Shown: one piece after another, positions 36,205 through 49,672 of the stretch
Position numbering within the stretch: position 1 is the first letter of the stretch
Layout of the letters: every line of letters starts with the position of its first letter
Notes under the pieces: model-generated
The model's database searches: none
Seen by the model: the letters and a program-made list of their open reading frames with translations, nothing else
Told to the model about the DNA's origin: nothing
Assembly (NCBI GenBank): GCA_947623455.1
Contig: OX392532.1
Coordinates: 49,107,058 to 49,171,057, forward strand
Direction of reading: 5' to 3'
Source of the DNA: Mimachlamys varia
Taxonomy: Eukaryota > Mollusca > Bivalvia > Pectinida > Pectinidae
Length of the DNA: 64,000 bases
Program-made: the position numbers and the translations under genes

Positions 36205-36207
36205 CCG
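36205..36207 (+). other. Candidate 3-nt micro-exon CCG
   Basis: Acceptor TTTTTATTCCACAG and donor GTAAGTACAG from 36208. Duplicate of 29114, 7,091 bp apart. Confidence 0.35.
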
Positions 36208-37904
36208 GTAAGTACAGTTTTATTAAACAATGTTCAAACTTTCCCCTCAAATCAACATACATTTGTTGTGTATATCATTCGAGACTTTAAACTCGAACAC
36301 TTGCTAATGTTGTCTTTCCTTAACCATGGGAATTGCAAACCAGTCTTATCCTTTTCTTACATGTCACCATATTTAAATCCTATACATATCGGAAATGCAC
36401 AGTTCTTTCTGAATGGTTTCCTATTTGGTGTCATTGGTGGACTAAGACATACATCAATAATTGGTAAAGCATACACATCGGCATTTATTTCGTAAACCTT
36501 GTGTAACGTATAAAGGGTAAAATGAGATTAATGAGTTTTTAATTTTGTCTTGTAATTTTTTTTTCTTTGTTTGCTTGTTTCATTTGTTTATGAAGAATAA
36601 TCTTGCTATGACGTATTGACTTCAACATGGAATAGAACATAAAACAATAATTACAAAGAAACCACAATACATGTACAAAGTTGTGGCAATGTTTTCATGG
36701 AAAACCTACCCTTTCATCAGTTAGATCAAAACAATATTCAATGAACACTTTGAAAATAACTCTAATAAAATCCATTTCCTTTCAACTTCATCATACTCAT
36801 TGAACGTTTCTCAAAGAAGATATTGACATCCATATTATGTTTAGTCACTGAACTTATCCTCCCAAACAATTCTCACCCAAATATTTACTCAAATCACCAT
36901 ATATTTGTTATGTAAATCATTCTAGGCTTATAACACCATGTCATGCTTGTGCTGTTTTTTCTTGACCATAGAAATTAAACACCAGTCTTAACCTTTGATT
37001 TAAGTTACATTCTCCACATATCGAAAACGTATCGTTTATTTCCGAATGGTTTTGTTTTTGGTGTCATGGATGGTTTAAGAAATAAATTTATACATGGCAG
37101 ACATACACCTTGGCATTTATTTCGTAAACATTGTGTGGCGTATATAGGCTAAAATGCCATTTTTATTTTTTCGTTTTGTCTTGTTTTATTCTTTTGTTAT
37201 CTTTGTTTAATGGATTGTTTCGTTTTTCAAAGAACAATCGAGCATGTGACATATCAAAAGGACAAAGAAAAGGAAAACAAAAGCAGTAATAACAATGAAA
37301 TCACAAAACAAAGTTTTGGCAATGTTTTCATAGAAACCCCACACTTTGATCAGTTAGGTCAAACCAAAAGTCAGTGAACACTTTGAATATCACTGTAATA
37401 AATTCATTTTCTTTCAACATCATCATACTCATTGCAAGTTTCTCAAACAGATATGGACATCCATATTATGTTTAGCTACTGAAGTTATTCTTTGTTAACC
37501 AACATAGAATAATGCCAAATTATTTGGTCCTTGATAAGAACAGTACATTGCATGTGCCTGAGTTTACTATATTGTTATAATAAATCCGCATCTAAACTGA
37601 GTCATAGTTTTTATTAAAGAGATTGTACCTGACATTTGTTTAAATCTGAGAAATTTGAGAAATAATTTTTGATTATGCAACAGCAATTCATATTAAAACT
37701 ATTTTGTTCTGCTTAATTGCAACTCTTTAAAAATCTAGAGCGAAACCAACTTTTAAAATCAATTAATGATCACTTGTACATATTACACAGTTATAGATAA
37801 ATAAAATGTGTAAATATGCAAATCCAAACGAAATGAAATGTATTCAGCCTTAACACGTTGCTCGTTATGAATGTTTTTTCAACAATATAGTCTTCAAGTT
37901 TTGA

Positions 37905-37935
37905 CACAGTTGATGGCCACCCAGATCACCATATA
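37905..37935 (+). repeat. Deletion junction, class D1
   Basis: Duplicate of the junction at 30815; no module in this unit. Confidence 0.8.
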
Positions 37936-39268
37936 TGTGTTGTGTAAATCATTCTAAACTTTTAACTTGATGACTCGCTATTTTGTGTTTTATCAACCAT
38001 TGAAATAACACACTTGTCTTAACATTTGATTATGTGTCACCATTTTCTAACCTATTTTGAATCCTTCATATATCGGAAATGCATCCTTTATGTCTTAATG
38101 ATTTCGTTTAAGGTGTCGTGGGTAGTTTAGGACATATATTGATAAATGGTAAAGCTCACACGTCGGCATTCATTTCGTAATCCTTTTGTAGCGTATACAG
38201 GGTAAAATGACATTCTTGTCTTGCAATCTTTTTTTTTCCTGTTTTGTTTCAGTTTTATTATCATTATTTTTTTTATTTATTTATTGATTGATTTTATTGA
38301 TTTATTATTATTTTTTAACAAACAATCTAGCCTATGACAAATCATGGACCATGAAATAGAAAATAAAAACAGTAATAACAATGACACCACAATGCAAAGT
38401 TTTACCAATGTTTTCATGGAAAAATGTTACTTTGATCGGTTATAATAAAACTTAATTCAGTGAACAGTTTAGAAATCACTCTCATTAAATCCTTTTTCTG
38501 TCAACCTCATCATACTCACTGCAAGTTTTGCAAAGAAGAAATGGACATCAATATCTATGTTAAGTTACTGAAGTTATCCTTTGTTCATCAACAAAGAATA
38601 ATGCCAAATGATAAAACCCCCGTTATCAAGCAAAATTACTTTGTATTTGTTAAGTCCAGATAATAGCGCCTATATGCTGTCTAAATTGAATTGAATTAAG
38701 TTGCTAAGCAAGCGAATTATTAATTTGATTCACTAAAAGCACTTCACTCAAATCTTAGGAATAGCACATTGCATAAGCCTTAGTTTCGTATGTAGTGTTA
38801 TGATAAAACCGTTTTTTCAACTGAATCATCATTTTCAATAATGAAATCGTATTTGGCCTGTTTTCAATCTCATTTTAGAAATACATTTGTTGATACAATG
38901 ATACAATATTTCACATCAAATCTACTTTGTTCTCGTTGTGCTAATTCTGTTCAATTGCAACTGTTTAAATGTAAAATGTGAAAATAGCATAGAAATAAAT
39001 AATTATAGTTAAATAAATTTGCTTAAAGGTGTAAATCCAAACAAAATTAACGTTTAGTCAACCTTAACATGTTGCTCAGTATCGATGGGATTTTTTTTTT
39101 ATTAAACAATAGGGTCTTCATAATTTGATAACCTTAGCGTCGGATCTTGTTGTACTTCAAAACATTCTGAATATGCAATGTGTTCTAGATGCAATAGTTA
39201 TTTAAGGTTGCAACATATGCTTATTCACATTAACTCTGAATTCTTTATTTCATTTTGGCATTCTGCAG

Positions 39269-39271
39269 ACG
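39269..39271 (+). other. Candidate 3-nt micro-exon ACG
   Basis: Acceptor TTTTGGCATTCTGCAG and donor GTAAGTACAG from 39272. Duplicate of 32179, 7,090 bp apart. Confidence 0.35.
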
Positions 39272-41281
39272 GTAAGTACAGTTTTATCCAACAATTTTCA
39301 CCCAAGTTTCCATTCCAATCACCATACCTTTCTTGTGTACATTATTCTTGTCTGTTTAGGCAATGGCTTGCAAGTGTTGCAGAAAAAAATGAAATTACAT
39401 ACCAGTCTTAACTTTTGATATATATCATCGTTTCTAACCAAGTATAAATCCTCTGAAATTTCACATTTCGGAAATATGTTGCTTATTACTCATGGGTTTT
39501 CTTTATGGACCTATAGGTGGTTTAAGTCATGGTAGATGATTGGTAAAGCATACAGTTCGGCATTTATATCGCATTTAGGGTAAAATGCTATTATTATTTT
39601 CGTTTTTCTTGTTCTGGTTTGTTTTATATTGTTTTCTTTGCTTATTGATTTGTTTTGATTTGCAAAGAACAAACAAACATGTGACATATCAAATGGACCA
39701 AGAGCTCGAAAAGAAAATAACAATGAAACAACATTACAAAGTTTAGGCAATGTTTTTTTTATGGAAAACCGATACTTTGATGATAAGTTGGTTCGAAACA
39801 CAATTCAGTGAACACCTTGAAAATAACTATAATAAAATCCACTTCCTCTCAACGTCATCATACTCATTTCTGGTTTCTTTAAGAAGATATTGACATCCAT
39901 ATTATGTTGAGTCACTAAAGCTATCCTTCCAAACAATTCACCAAAATATCCCCTCCATCACCATATATTTGTTATGTAAATCATTCCAGGCCTTTAACAC
40001 GATGACATGCTTGTGTTGTGTTTCCGTAACCATGGCAATAACACACCAGTCTTAACCTTTGATTAAAGGTTACCATTTCTTACCAAGTTAAATCCTCCAC
40101 ATATCGAAAACGCATCGTTTATTTCTTAATGGTTTTGTTTTTAGTGACAGAGATGGTTTAAGAAATAAATCGATACATGGTGAACATTTATTTTGTAAAC
40201 AATGTGTAGCTTATTTTGGTTAAAATGCGATTTTTTGGGTTATTTTCGTATTGTCTTGCTTTATTAATTTGTTATCTTTGTTTATTAGTTTGTTTCGTTT
40301 TTCAAAGAACAATCGAGCATGTGACATATCAAAAGGACAAAGAAATAGAAAATAAAAGCAGTAATAGCAATAAAACCACAAAGCAAATTTTGGCAATGTT
40401 TTCATAAAAACCCTACATTTTGATCAATTATATCAAAACAAAATTCAGTAACCACTTCGAAATCACTTTTATAAAATTCTTTCCTTTCAACATCATCATA
40501 CGCATTGCAAGTTTCTCAAATAAGATATGGACTCCCATGTTTATGTTAAGTCACTAAAGTTATCCTTTGTTAATCAACATAGAATAATGCCAAATGAGGA
40601 TAAGAACATAATTACTTTGTAGTTGTTACGTCCGGATAATCGTCAACGTAACACAAATATGTCGATTAAATTGAATTGAATGAAATTACTAAGCAATCGA
40701 ATTATTTATTTGATTCACTCCTCTAGAAACTACACTTATATTTTAGGAACAGTACATTGTTTGTGCCTTAGTTTATGATGTAGTGTTATAATAAGGCCAC
40801 ATTTAAATTGAATCATCATTTTCATTAAGGAGATTGTATTTGATCTCTGTTTAAATTTCATTTGAAAAATACATTTTGATGATACAACAGCATTTTACAT
40901 TAAAAAATAGTTTACTCTTGTTCAGCTGAGTCTGCTTAATTACAACTGTTTAAGCATTTAGAGTGTAAATAGCATTTAAAACCAATTTATGTTCAGTTGT
41001 ACATATCAGATGATTAATACATTATACAAACTGCATACATGTGTAAATCCAAACAAAATTAAAATTTAGTCAACTTTAACACATTGCGCATGTGCAACTT
41101 TTTTTTTCTCTAACGATAAAGTCTTTATCATTTCACACAATTGATTACTGTTCATCAACTGTGATGATTCCGTTGCACTTCCAAACATTCTTAATAATCA
41201 ATTTGTTCCTGCAATATTTTTGTTATGGTTGAAAACATTTGCTTATTCATTTTGATTTGTTTCGTTTTCTTTATTCTATAG

Positions 41282-41284
41282 TCG
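41282..41284 (+). other. Candidate 3-nt micro-exon TCG
   Basis: Acceptor TTTATTCTATAG and donor GTAAATACAG from 41285. Duplicate of 34192. Confidence 0.3.
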
Positions 41285-43294
41285 GTAAATACAGTTTTAT
41301 CAAACAATTGTCATCCAAATTTCCAATTCCATCACCATACATTTGCTCTGTAAATCATTCTAAACTTTTAAATAGAACACTTGCTAATGTTGTCTTTCCT
41401 TAACCATGATAATTACACACCAGTCTTATCCTTGTATTACATGTTACCATGTTTAAATCATATACATATAGGAAATGCACAGTTCTTTCTGAATGGTTTC
41501 CTATTTGGTGTCATGGGTGGATTAAGGCATAAATCAATAAATGGTAAAGCATACACATCGGCATTTATTTCGTAAACATTGTGTAGCGTATATAGGGTAA
41601 AATAAGTTTAATGGGTTTTTAGTTTTGTCTTGTAATGTTTTTTTGTTTTTCTTTGTTTGCTTATTTCATTTTTTTTTTTTTTTTATGATTAATCTAGCTA
41701 TGACGTACAGTGTATTGACTTCAACATGGAATAGAACATAAAAACAATAATTACAATGAAACCACAATACATGTACAAAGTTGTGGCAATGTTTTCATGG
41801 AAAACCTACCCTTTGATCAGTTAGGTCAAAACAATATTCAATGAACACTTTGAAAATAACTCTAATAAAATTAATTTCCTTTCAACTTCATCATACGCAT
41901 TGCAAGTTTCTCAAAGAAGATATTGACATCCATATTATGTTTAGTCACTGAACTTATCCTCCCAAACAATTTTCACCCAAATATTTACTCAAATCACCAT
42001 ATATTTGTTATGTAAATCATTCTAGGCTTATAACACGATGTCACGCTTGTGCTGTTTTTCCTTGACCATGGAAATTAAACACCAGTCTTAACCTTTAAGT
42101 TAAATTCTCCACATATCGAAAACGTATCGTTTATTTCCAAATGGTTTTGTTTTTCGTGCCATGGATGGTTTAAGAAATAAATCGATACATGGTTAACATA
42201 CACCTCGGCATTTATTTTGTAAACATTGTGAGCGTATATAGGTTAAAATACGATTTTTGTTTTTTCGTTCTGTCTTGTTTTATTATTTTGTTATCTCTGT
42301 TTTTTGGTTTGTTTTGTTTTTCAAAGAACTGTCGAGCATGTGACATATCAAAAGGACAAAGAAATAGATAACAAAAGCAGTAATAACAATGAAACCACAA
42401 AACAAAGTTTTGACAATGATTGCATAGACAACTTACCCTTTGATCAGTAAGGTCAAATCAAAATTCAGTGATCACTTTGAAAAGCACTGTAATAAAATCC
42501 ATTTCTATTCAACCTCATCATACTCATTGCAAAGTTCCTTAAAGAAGATATTGACATCAATATTTATATTAGGTCGCTGAAGCTATACTGTGTTCATCAA
42601 CATAGATAAGTGCCAAAATATGTTGTGGCTCCGTAAAATGTAAAATTACTTTGTAGTTTTTATGTGCTGATAATCGTCAACGTAACACCAAAATGTTTAT
42701 TAAATTGAATTGAATGAAGTTGCTAAGCAAGCGAATGATAAATTTGCTTCACTCCTCTAAGAACTAGACTAATATTTCAGGATCAGTACATTACATGTGC
42801 TTGAGTTTAGTATGTAGTGTTATAATAAAGCCGCATTTAAACTGAATCAAAATATTCATTGAGATATTGTATTTGACTTTTGTTTAGATCTCCTTTTAGA
42901 AATACGTTTTGATGAAACAACAGCATTTCGCATCAAAACTGTTTTGTTTTTGTTCTACTTATTTTGCTTGATTGCAAATGGTTGACCGTGAAAAGAACAT
43001 TTAAAATCAATTAATGTAAACTTGTACAGATTATACATAGATGAAAAATGCTTAAAGGGTAAATCCAAACAAAATGAAAGTTTAGTCAACCTTAACACAT
43101 TGCACATTGTCAATGGTTCTTTTTCAACAATGGAATCTCCATGCTTTCACCCAGTTGATAACTGTTTCGTCTTATCTCATTGCAGTTCAAAAACTTCTTA
43201 ATATACAATTTATTCAAAATGCAATAGTTATTTAAGCTTGCGAACATTTGTATATTCATATTGTCTTTCTTTATTTCATATTTTTATTCCACAG

Positions 43295-43297
43295 CCG
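43295..43297 (+). other. Candidate 3-nt micro-exon CCG
   Basis: Acceptor TTTTTATTCCACAG and donor GTAAGTACAG from 43298. Third CCG module in the 7.09-kb periodicity, at its right edge. Confidence 0.35.
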
Positions 43298-43907
43298 GTA
43301 AGTACAGTTTTATTAAACAATGTTCAAACTTTCCCCTCAAATCAACATACATTTGTTGTGTATATCATTCGAGACTTTTAACTCGAACACTTGCTAATGT
43401 TGTCTTTCCTTAACCATGGGAATTACACACCAGTCTTATCCTTTTATTACATGTCACCATGTTTAAATCCTATACATATCGGAAATGCACAGTTCTTTCT
43501 GAATGGTTTCCTATTTGGTGTCATTGGTGGACTAAGACATACATCAATAATTGGTAAAGCATACACATCGGCATTTATTTCGTAAACCTTGTGTAACGTA
43601 TAAAGGGTAAAATGAGATTAATGGGTTTTAGTTTTGTCATGTAATATTTTAGTTTTTCTTTGTTTGCTTGTTTCATTTGTTTTTTGAAGAATAATCTAGC
43701 TATGACGTATTGACTTTAACATGGAATAGAACATAAAACAATAATTACAAAGACACCACAATACATGTACAAAGTTTTGGCAATGTTTTCATGGAAAACC
43801 TACCCTTTGATCAGTTAGGTCAAAACAATATTCAATGAACAATATGAAAATTACTCTAATAAAATCCATTTCCTTTCAACCTCCTGATACTCATTGCGGG
43901 TTTCTTT

Positions 43908-44291
43908 AAAGGCCCAATATAAGTAAATTCAGAATTTTTTTTGTGATTCTGAAACATTTTGAAGAAAAAAAAATTTTAGTTGATAACCATGCAAAAGTTA
44001 GCCTAAACGGTGTAAACCTGAGCGGTTACTAACAAGCAACTCTTTACAGAAAAATCCAAAGAATTGAAAACAATTCAGATGGGGCCCACTTTAACAACAA
44101 GCCGAAGTTAGAAGACTGTTAAAAATGGACGCGTGTTTACAAATAGTTTCAACTGCTACTGTATCGGTAACAGCCTAAGAATTCTTGTTGAATATTGCTG
44201 ATATCAGTTAATCTATAATCTATAATATAAAAAGTTATTATACTTGATTTTCGCTTCAAGTTTTGCCGAAAGTTACGTATATTGGGCCTTT
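43908..44291. mobile_element. Small TIR element (AAAGGCCCAATATA family), second copy
   Basis: Same ends as 16695-17077 and the same position within the unit. Flanking array DNA on both sides also matches, so this copy arose by segmental duplication rather than by a new insertion. Confidence 0.85.
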
Positions 44292-45701
44292 AAGAAGATA
44301 TGGACATCCATATCATGTTAAGTCACTGAAGCTATCCTTCCAAACAATTCACCCAAATATCCACTCCATCACCATGTATTTGATCTGTGAATCATTCTAG
44401 GCTTATAACACGATGACATGTGTTTCCTTAACAATGAAGATTATACACCACTCTTAACCTTGGATTATACATTACCATTTCTTACCGAGTTTAAATCCTC
44501 CACATATCGAAAACGCATCGTTTATTTCCTAATTGTTTTGTTTTTGGTGTCATGGATGGTTTAAGAAATTAATTTATACATGGCAGACATACACCTTGGC
44601 ATTTATTTCGTAAACATTGTGTAGCGTATGTAGGGTAACATGCGAGTTTTATTTTCGTTTTGTCCTGTTTTATTTTTTTGTTATCTTTGTTTATTAGTTT
44701 CTTCCGTTTTTCAAAGAAAAATCAAGCATGTGACATATCAAAAGGACAAAGAAATAGAAAAACAAAAGCAGTAATAACAATGAAACCACAAAACAAAGTT
44801 TAGGCAATGTTTTCATAGAAACCCTACACTTTGATCAGTTTGGTCAAATCAAAATCCATTGAACACTTTGAAAATCGCTGTAATAAAATCCATTTCCTTT
44901 CAACATCATCATACTCATTGCAAGTTCCTCAAAGAAGATATGGTAATCCATATTATGTTAAGCTACTTAAGTTATTCTTAGTTAATAAACATAGATAAAT
45001 GCCAAATGATTTGGTCCGTGATAAGAACAGAATTACTTTGTAGTTGTTATGTCCGAATAATCGTCAACGTAACACAATTATGCTGATCAAATTGAATTGA
45101 ATGAAGTTGATAAGCAATCGAATTATTTATTTGATTCACTCCTCTAAGAACTACACTCATATTTCAGGAACAGTACATTGCACGTGCCTGAGTTTATTAT
45201 ATAGTATTATGATAAATCCGCATCTAAACTGAATCATAATTTTTATTTGGGAGATTTTACTTGGCCTTTCTTTAAATCTGAGAAATTTGAGAAATACATT
45301 TTCATGATGAAACAACAATACATATTTAAACTATTTTGTTCTTGTTCTCCATATTCTGCTTATTTGCAACTCTTTAAACATTTAAAGCGAAAACAACATT
45401 TCAAATCAATTAGTGTTCACTTGTACATGTTAGATGAGTTATAGATAAATGAAATGTGTAAATGTGTAATTCCAAACGAAATGAAGTTTATTCGGCCTTA
45501 ACACGTTACTCGTTATCTTTGATTTTTCAACAATGTAATTTTTATCTTTTGATACAGTTGATAACCGTACCGTCATATCGCGTTGCACTTCGAAACATTC
45601 CTAGTATACAATTTGTTCCAGATGAAATATTATTTAACTTTGCAATCAGTTGCTTATTCATATTAACTTTCTCTATTTCATTTATTTTTTGCATTCTACA
45701 G

Positions 45702-45704
45702 GGG
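45702..45704 (+). other. Candidate 3-nt micro-exon GGG
   Basis: Acceptor TTTTTGCATTCTACAG and donor GTAAGTACAG from 45705. The codon would be Gly. Counterpart of 18491. Confidence 0.35.
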
Positions 45705-47072
45705 GTAAGTACAGTTTTATCACAATTCTCACCATTTCCACCAAGTTCACAATATATGTGTTGTGTAAATCCTTCTAAATGTTTAGCCTCGTGATTCACT
45801 AGTGTTGTGTTTCCGCAACCATTGAAATAACACACTAGTCTTAACCTTTGATTATAGGTCACCATTCCTAACTTATTTTGAATCCTTTAGATATCGGAGA
45901 TGCATCGTTTATTTCTTAACGGTTTCGATTTTGGTGTCGTGGGTAGTTTAAGACATATATCGATAAATGGTAAAGCTTACTCGTCGGCATTCATTTCGTA
46001 GACCTTTTGACTCGTATATAGGGTAAAATGTCATTCTTGTCTTGCAATCGTTTTTTCTTGTTTTGTTTCAGTTTTATTATTATCAGTATTATTTTTTATT
46101 ATTTTTGATTTATTTGATTTATTTTTTTTTTTAAACTCACAATCTAGCCTTTGACAAATCATGGACCATGAAATAGAAAATAAAAACAGTAATACCAATG
46201 ACACCACAATTCAAAGTTTTACAAATGTTTTATGGAAAAATTTCACTTTGATCGGTTATGTTAAACCTTAATTCAGTGAACAGTTTAGAAATCACTATTA
46301 TAAAATCCTTTTATTGTCAACCTCATCATACTCACTGCAAGTTTTGCAAAGACGAAATGGACATTCATATTTATTTGAAGTTACTGAAGTTATCCTTTGT
46401 TCATCAACAAAGAATAAGGCCAAATGATGTGGCCCCCTTATAAAAGCAGAATCACTTTGCATTTGTTAAGTCCAGAAAACAGCACCAATATGCTATCTAA
46501 ATTGAATTGAATGAAGTTGCTAGGCAAAAAATTTATAATTTGATTCACTCAAAGAACTACACTCATATCTCAGGAATAGTATATTTCATATGCCTGAGGT
46601 TAGTATATAGAGTTATGATAAAACCGATTTTCAACAGAATCATCATTTTCAATAAGGAAATCGTATTTGGCCTCTGCATCAATCTCATTTGAGAAATACA
46701 TTTTGATGATACAGTGATACAATATTTCACATCAAAACTACTTTGTTCTTGTTGTGCTAATTCTGTTCAATTGCAACTGTTTAAACGTAAAATGTGAAAA
46801 TAACATTAAAATAAATAATTATAGATAAATTAAATTGCCTAAAGGTGTAAATCCAAACAAAATTAACGTTTAGTCAAACTTAACATGTTGCTCAGTATCG
46901 ATGGTTTTTTTTAAACAATAGAGTCTTCATAATTTGATAACCTTGTCGTCTGATCATGTTGCACTTCAAAACATTCTTAATATGCAATGTGTTCGGGATG
47001 CAATAGTTATTTAAGGTTTCAACATATGCGTATTCATATAAACTTTCTTTATTTCATTTTTGCATTCTGCAG

Positions 47073-47075
47073 GAG
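47073..47075 (+). other. Decayed module, triplet GAG, donor lost
   Basis: The acceptor CATTCTGCAG is intact but the donor reads GAAAGT instead of GTAAGT. Counterpart of 19858 in the duplicated segment. Confidence 0.3.
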
Positions 47076-48306
47076 GAAAGTACAGTTTTATCCAACAATT
47101 TTCACCCAAGTTTCCATTCCAATCACCATACATTTCTTGTGTATATTATTCTTGTTTGTTTAGGCGATGGCTTGCACGTGTTGTAGAAAAAATTGAAATT
47201 ACAGACCAGCTTAACTTTTGATTATATATCATCATTTCTAACCAAGTTTAAATCCTCTAAAAAATTCGTATATCGCAAATACGTCGCTCATTTCTTAATG
47301 GCTTTCTTTTTGGCGTCGTAGGTGGTTGAAGTCATAAAAAGATGATTGGTAAAGCATACATTTCGGCATTTATTTCGTATTTATGGTAAAATGCTATTAT
47401 TATTTTCGTTTTTCTAGTTCTTGTGTGTTTTAAATTTTTTCTTTGCTAATTGGGTTGTTTTGATTTTCAAAGAACAATCAAACATGTGACATATCAAATG
47501 GACCAAGAACTAGAAGAGGAAATACATATAACAATGAAACAACAAAACACAGTTTTTGAAATGATTTTATGGAAAAACCGATACTTTGATCAGTAAGGTC
47601 AAAACAAAATTCAGTGAACACTTTGAAAATCGCTCTAATAAAATATCTTTCCTTTCAACTTCATTATAGTCTTTGCAAGTTTCTTAAAGAAAATATGAAC
47701 ATCCATATTATGTTAAGCTACTGAAGTTATCCTTTGTTAAACAACATGAAATAATGCCAAATGCTTTGGCCTTGATAATAACATAATTACTTTGTAGTTG
47801 TTAAGTCCTGAAAATCGTCAACGTAACATAACTCTGTTTATTAAATTACATTGCATGAAGTTGATAAGCAAGCGAATTATTGATTTGATTCACTCCTCTA
47901 AGAACTACAATCTTATTTCAGGAACAGTACATTGCATGTGCTTAAGCTTATTATATAGTGCTATAATAAATTTGCGTCTAAACTGAATCATAATGTTTAT
48001 TATGGATATTTTACCTGACATTTGTTTAAATCTGAGAAATCTGAGAAATACATTTTGATGATGCAACAGCAATACATATTAAAACTATTTTGTTCTTGTT
48101 CTCCATATTCTGCTTAATCGTAACTCTTTAAACAGTTAGAGCGAAAACAACATTTGAAATCAATAAAGGTTTACTTGTACATGTTCAATGAGTTATAAAT
48201 AAATAAGATATGTAAATATGCAAATCCAAACGAAATGAAATTTATTCAGCCTTAACACGTTGCTTGTTATCAATGTTTTTTCAACAATATAGTCTTCAAG
48301 TTTTGA

Positions 48307-48340
48307 CACAGTTGATGGCCATCCAGATCACCATATATGT
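48307..48340 (+). repeat. Deletion junction, class D1
   Basis: CACAGTTGATGGCCATCCAG; same fusion as at 24163 with one base difference. Confidence 0.8.
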
Positions 48341-49669
48341 GTTGTGTAAATCATTCTAAACTTTTAACTTGATGACTCGCTATTTTGTGTTTCATCAACC
48401 ATTGAAATAACACACTTGTCTTAACATTTGATTATAGGTCACCATTCCTAACCTATTTTGAAAACTTTATATATCGGAAATGCATCCTTTATGTCTTAAT
48501 GGTTTCGTTTTAAGTGTCATGGGTAGTTTAAGACAGATATCGATAAATGGTAAAGCTCACACGTCGGCATTCATTTCGTAAACCTTTTATAGCGTATATA
48601 GGGTAAAATGCCATTCTTGTCTTGCAATCATTTTTTCCCTGTTTTGTTTCAGTTTTATTATTGTTATTTTTCAGTTATTTATTGATTTAATATATTGATA
48701 TATATTTGTTTTAACAAACAATCTAGCCTATGACAAATCATGGACCATGAAATAGAAAAAATAAGCAGTAATAACAATGAAACCACAAAACAAAGTTTTG
48801 GCAATGTTTTCATAGAAACCCTACATTTTGATCAATTATACCAAAACAAAATTCAGTGAACACTTTGAAAATCACTTTTATAAGATTCATTTCCTTTTAA
48901 CTTCTTCATACGCATTGCAAGTTCTCAAAGAAGATATGGACTCCCATGTTTATGTTAAGTCACTAAAGCTGTCCTTTGTTAATCAACATAGAATAATGTC
49001 AAATGATGTGGTCCTTGATATGTCCGGATAATCGTCAACGTAACACAAATATGTTGAATAAATTGAATTGAATGAAGTAACTAGTAAGCAATCGAATTAT
49101 TAATTTGATTCACTCCCCTAAGAACTACACTCATATTTCAGGAATAGTACATTGTATGTGCCTTAGTGTATGGTGTAGTGTTATAAAAAGCCGCATTTAA
49201 ACTGATCATGAATCATCTTTTTCTTTAAGGAGATTGTATTTGACCTTTGTTTTAATTTCATTTGAGAAATACATTTTGATGATACAACAGCATTTCAAAT
49301 AAAACAAATAGTTTTCTCTTGTTCAGCTGAGTCTGCTTAATTACAACTATTTAAGCATTTAGAGTGTAAATAGCATTTAAAATAAATTTATGCTCACTTG
49401 TACATATCAGATATTCATACATTATACAAACTGCATAAAGGTGTAAATCCAAACAAAATTAAAATTTAGTCAACTGTAACACATTGCGCATGAGCAATGT
49501 TTCTTTTTAACGATAAAATTGATTACCGTACATCAACTGTGATGATGCCGTTGCACATCCAAACATTCTTAATTAACATTTTATTTCCTGGTGCAATATT
49601 TTTGTTACGGTTGAAAACATTTGCTTATTCATATTATTTTGATTTGTTTCGTTTTTTTACATTCTATAG

Positions 49670-49672
49670 TCG
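49670..49672 (+). other. Decayed module, triplet TCG, donor lost
   Basis: The acceptor ACATTCTATAG is intact; the donor reads TTAAAT instead of GTAAAT. Confidence 0.3.

Larger units (their letters stand above)
35791..42880 (+). repeat. 7,090-bp higher-order repeat, copy 2
   Basis: Second copy of 28700-35790. Example differences: CAATCATC at 31735 region versus GAATCATC at 38825, and AACTTCATC at 32770 region versus AACGTCATC at 39853. Identity falls after about 42.9 kb and more clearly after 43.6 kb. Confidence 0.85.
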
